NCBI RefSeq assembly: GCF_000448565.1
Contig: NZ_CM002128.1
Span: 666,843-718,001, forward strand
Length of the DNA: 51,159 nucleotides
DNA from: Streptococcus sp. HSISM1
Lineage (GTDB): Bacteria > Bacillota > Bacilli > Lactobacillales > Streptococcaceae
Direction: 5' to 3'
Shown here piece by piece: positions 48,593 to 51,159 of the stretch. The translations under genes and the position numbers were made by a program. The first letter of the stretch is position 1. Every line of letters begins with the position of its first letter. A model generated the notes under the pieces. That model was not told the DNA's origin and ran no database searches. It saw nothing but the letters and a program-made list of their open reading frames with translations.

Positions 48593-49306
48593 AGTCTTCT
48601 TGTTTAATTTGTTCCAACATCTTCACTTCTTCTGCTGTCAACTCATAGTTTTCTAGCAAGTCTGGCCGACGTTCTAAGGTCTTTTTCAAACTCTGATAGA
48701 GGCGCCACTGACGGATATTTTCATGATGACCACTCATGAGAACATCGGGAACTGTCATTCCTCTGTATTCATAAGGCCGTGTGTATTGAGGGTATTCTAG
48801 AAGTCCAGATGAGAAACTATCATCCTGGTGACTGGACTCTTTGCCGATCACCTCTGGAATCAAGCGGACTGTCGCATCAATCATGGTCATGGCAGCAAGT
48901 TCCCCACCTGTCAGCACATAATCCCCCAGTGAAATCTCATCCGTTACCAAGGTCTTGATCCGCTCATCGTAGCCCTCATAGTGACCGCAGATAAAGATCA
49001 ATTCATCTTCTTGAGCTAATTCTTCAGCATAAGATTGGTCAAAAGTCCGACCAGCTGGATCTAGCAAGATCACTCGCGGATTCTTTTTTCGATGGCATCA
49101 AAGGTATCGAAGATTGGCTGAGCACGTAAGAGCATACCTTGCCCCCCACCATAGGGTTCATCGTCCACATGCCGCGCCTTCTCAGCATTTTCACGGAAAT
49201 TATGGTAGTTGATCTCAAGGAGTCCCTTTTCACGCGCCTTTCCGACAATCGAATGCTCCAAAGGTGAAAACATCTCTGGAAAGAGAGTTAAAATATCAAT
49301 CTTCAT
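48591..49306 (-). CDS. trmD: tRNA (guanine37-N1)-methyltransferase, frame broken at an A6 run
   Basis: TrmD methylates G37 next to the anticodon and prevents frameshifting; it is essential in many bacteria including pneumococcus. As read, the first 78 codons ([26 protein letters not shown]) stop at 49070 and the rest ([46 protein letters not shown]) lies in another frame. One A added at 49084-49089 restores [16 protein letters not shown] and a normal 238-residue protein. Because the gene is essential, a base-calling error is the likely cause. It overlaps rimM by 11 bases. Confidence 0.92.
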
Positions 49307-49814
49307 CGTCTAACCCTTCTAAGATGTCTACATCCACCCGATTTCCTGGGATATCAATATTGAGGACCACTGGTGGGATATAAGGGAGGAGAAGGTCACG
49401 TTTTCCTTTGCGTTTTACGACCCAGACATCATTGGCACCTGGTTGCAGGATCTCCTTGATCTGACCGATCAGCTGGTCATTTTCGTAAACATCAAGGCCG
49501 ATGATCTCATGGTAATAAAACTCGCCATCCTCTAAATCCGTCAAGTCTTCTTCTGCAACCTTGAGGCTAAAGCCTTTGAATTTCTCGATGGCATTGATAT
49601 GGTACATATCCTTAAACTTGATGATATCAAAGTTCTTGTGCTTGCGGTGACTAGCAATGATTACCGTTTGGACAAAACGATCCTTTTCATCAAAGAGAGC
49701 CAACTCTGCTCCTTTTTTAAAGCGCTCTTCCGCAAAGTCTGTCACAGACAAGACCCGCATCTCACCTTGTAAGCCTTGGGTATTGACAATTTTCCCAACA
49801 TTAAAGTAGTTCAT
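49296..49814 (-). CDS. rimM: Ribosome maturation factor RimM
   Basis: The 172-residue RimM helps assemble the 30S head. It has an N-terminal RimM domain ([20 protein letters not shown]) and a C-terminal PRC barrel ([32 protein letters not shown]). It is followed by trmD in the order usual for Firmicutes. Confidence 0.96.
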   Translation of the reverse strand: MNYFNVGKIVNTQGLQGEMRVLSVTDFAEERFKKGAELALFDEKDRFVQTVIIASHRKHKNFDIIKFKDMYHINAIEKFKGFSLKVAEEDLTDLEDGEFYYHEIIGLDVYENDQLIGQIKEILQPGANDVWVVKRKGKRDLLLPYIPPVVLNIDIPGNRVDVDILEGLDDED

Positions 49815-49850
49815 TTTATTATTTACATTCCTCTTTTAATTAGTTTATCA

Positions 49851-50672
49851 CTACAAGTCTCTAATAATAGTTGCAATTTTTTCCGACTCTGACCACTGTA
49901 GATAGTGATGATTTCCACCTAGAATGAGTTTTGTTTTAGTACTCCAATATTCTGAATCTCTGTACTCTTTTTCTCTATATGCCTGACAAAATATGAAAAT
50001 AGGAATATTATCTGCTAAGAACGAACTATCAAAATCTTCAGCAGTAATATTTACAGATAGCTGAAATCCAGGAACTTGCTTTTCCAATTCTAAGCTCTTT
50101 TCTTCCATCAATTTCCAAATCAGTTTTTCAGTTTCAGCTTCAAATGTTGCTTGAGTTAGCCCCTTAAAATAATTTTCCGGACCACATTCTTCGATCATTC
50201 TCATTTGCTCTTCCATTTCTGGATAAGGATTTTTTGAAAAATCAGCAAACATTATATTTTTGGTTGTTGGTTCAATTGCTATCAAAGCTTGACACTTAAT
50301 TGGTTTACTCATTAACTTTAAAGCCAAAACACCACTTAAACTATGAACACAAAGTATATAATTGGAAATTTCCAATCCCTTCAGGATTTCGTATACCGCT
50401 TCAACAAGATTATCCAAATTAAGTCCTGTTTGACTATGAATCGGACTCCTACCTGTATTCGGAAAATCAACCGTTATGTAACCCATTGAGGAAGGAAGTT
50501 TTTCAAGTATTGGTAGGAAATTTTCATAACTTGGTATCAAACCAGCACCATTTAAACAAACTAGTATTTTATTTCCCTTTTTATAAGTAACAGATAGACA
50601 ACCAATCTTTGTAGATACTTCAAATCGGTTCATATCAAAATAACTCCTTCTGAACAACCATTCACTTAACAT
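49851..50672 (-). CDS. Alpha/beta hydrolase
   Basis: The 273-residue cytosolic protein has an alpha/beta-hydrolase fold: VCLNGAG (oxyanion region), FPNTGRS, and the nucleophile elbow CVHSLSGVLAL with Ser as probable nucleophile. The His near the C-terminus is in GGNHHYLQW, and a candidate acid lies in the preceding strand. The elbow reads HSLSG, not the classic GxSxG. Substrate unknown. The first residues (MLSEWLFRRSYFD) could be an extension; an ATG at MNRFEVSTK (14th residue) is another possible start. It lies between rimM and the MazG-like gene. Confidence 0.8.
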   Translation of the reverse strand: MLSEWLFRRSYFDMNRFEVSTKIGCLSVTYKKGNKILVCLNGAGLIPSYENFLPILEKLPSSMGYITVDFPNTGRSPIHSQTGLNLDNLVEAVYEILKGLEISNYILCVHSLSGVLALKLMSKPIKCQALIAIEPTTKNIMFADFSKNPYPEMEEQMRMIEECGPENYFKGLTQATFEAETEKLIWKLMEEKSLELEKQVPGFQLSVNITAEDFDSSFLADNIPIFIFCQAYREKEYRDSEYWSTKTKLILGGNHHYLQWSESEKIATIIRDL

Positions 50673-50708
50673 TCTTAGGTTTTATTTTATCACGTTCAAG
50701 GGATTTTC

Positions 50709-51041
50709 TCAAATGCCCTTTTTTACTAAAAAACCTTCCAAATCTTGTTCATGCTGATACTTGATGGCTGCCTTCTTGTCTTTTTCAAAAATGGTCTTCG
50801 TTAGGTCGATATGGTTAATAGCTGCAATTGCCACCGTGTAGTGAATGATATCAGCTAGTTCTTTAGCCAATTCCTCATTTGAATCTTGGACACCCGCTTT
50901 CCGTCCAGAACGTCCATTTAACACCTCGGCTACTTCGCCAACCTCTTCAACCAGCTTGATAAACAAACCTTCTTCCGTCCGGGTATTCTGGTAATGTTCT
51001 TGTAAATAGGCTTGTAACTGCCGAATAGTCACTTCTTTCAT
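50709..51041 (-). CDS. MazG-like nucleotide pyrophosphohydrolase
   Basis: A 110-residue all-helical protein with the MazG metal-binding pattern: LVEEVGEVAEVL (EExxE) and KELADIIHYTVAIA (ExxD). Such enzymes hydrolyse NTPs or dNTPs to the monophosphate and can clean the nucleotide pool. The start MKEVTIRQ at 51041 is used because AAGGAGAAAG lies upstream; the longer frame runs through that site. Only one MazG domain is present. Confidence 0.85.
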   Translation of the reverse strand: MKEVTIRQLQAYLQEHYQNTRTEEGLFIKLVEEVGEVAEVLNGRSGRKAGVQDSNEELAKELADIIHYTVAIAAINHIDLTKTIFEKDKKAAIKYQHEQDLEGFLVKKGI

Positions 51042-51062
51042 TCTTTCTCCTTGCAACAAAAA

Positions 51063-51077
51063 CGGGACCAAGTCCCG
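51063..51077 (-). terminator. Terminator of the gene cut by the right edge
   Basis: CGGGAC / GTCCCG hairpin with TTTTTG after it on the minus strand, between the partial gene and the MazG-like gene. Confidence 0.75.
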
Positions 51078-51082
51078 CCTTT

Positions 51083-51159
51083 TTATTTTTCGTCAATAAC
51101 GATTCTTACTTTTTTATCTTCAGTTGGGACAGAGTAGACAATCGTTCTTATCGCAGAAA
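51083..51159 (-). CDS. Partial gene at the right edge, C-terminal 25 residues
   Basis: An open frame enters from the right edge and ends at 51083 with SVPTEDKKVRIVIDEK. The frame and the terminator directly downstream support a real gene end. Too short to identify. Confidence 0.5.
   Translation of the reverse strand, partial: SAIRTIVYSVPTEDKKVRIVIDEK

Noticed and set aside
1-51159. tRNA or rRNA genes
   Set aside because: No cloverleaf or rRNA-like segment was recognised on either strand.

Overview
The window reads as chromosome of a low-GC oral Streptococcus, probably of the mitis/sanguinis clade. Streptococcal-type protein sequences, a CshA-type LPXTG fibrillar adhesin, PezAT, a fruRKA operon and the thyA / folA-clpX-engB genes all point there. 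The species cannot be fixed from sequence alone. Nearly all genes lie on the minus strand; the plus-strand genes are confined to the accessory region.

Bases 1-17,300 form a mosaic accessory region. It holds a bacteriocin-type ABC pair (ATPase plus DUF1430-like membrane protein) with a divergent PlcR-type HTH-TPR regulator, a PezAT toxin-antitoxin pair with a palindromic operator, a broken ABC exporter and MFS transporter next to a second PlcR-type regulator, an intact ABC exporter, a Nudix hydrolase, small unknown genes, two integrase C-terminal remnants, and a tyrosine-recombinase gene preceded by inverted repeats and iterated short motifs.

Bases 17,300-40,000 are mostly core genes: rplJ-rplL with an L10 leader, a formate/nitrite channel, a secreted glucosaminidase, engB, clpX, a 56-residue membrane protein and folA. 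Next comes an 8.7-kb adhesin with about 18 CshA-type repeats, then thyA, a ROK glucokinase with a cre-like site, and a same-strand run of DUF1149, DegV, dapB, cca, ABC-F and a DUF308-like protein.

Bases 39,800-51,159 hold three membrane-anchored proteins of unknown function (the outer two paralogous), the fructose operon fruR-fruK-fruA with a cre box on its promoter, a SEC10/PgrA-like surface protein, trmD-rimM, an alpha/beta hydrolase and a MazG-type pyrophosphohydrolase.

Eleven reading-frame breaks, all at A/T homopolymers of 5-7 bases, cut eight otherwise well-conserved genes. One is the core gene trmD. Ten of the eleven look like one missing base, one like one extra base. Homopolymer miscalls in the assembly are the simplest explanation, so I annotate these genes as single loci and state where the frame breaks. 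Two of the breaks fall at the same codon of two paralogous regulators, in the exact phase of a -1 slippery heptamer, and deserve a separate check.
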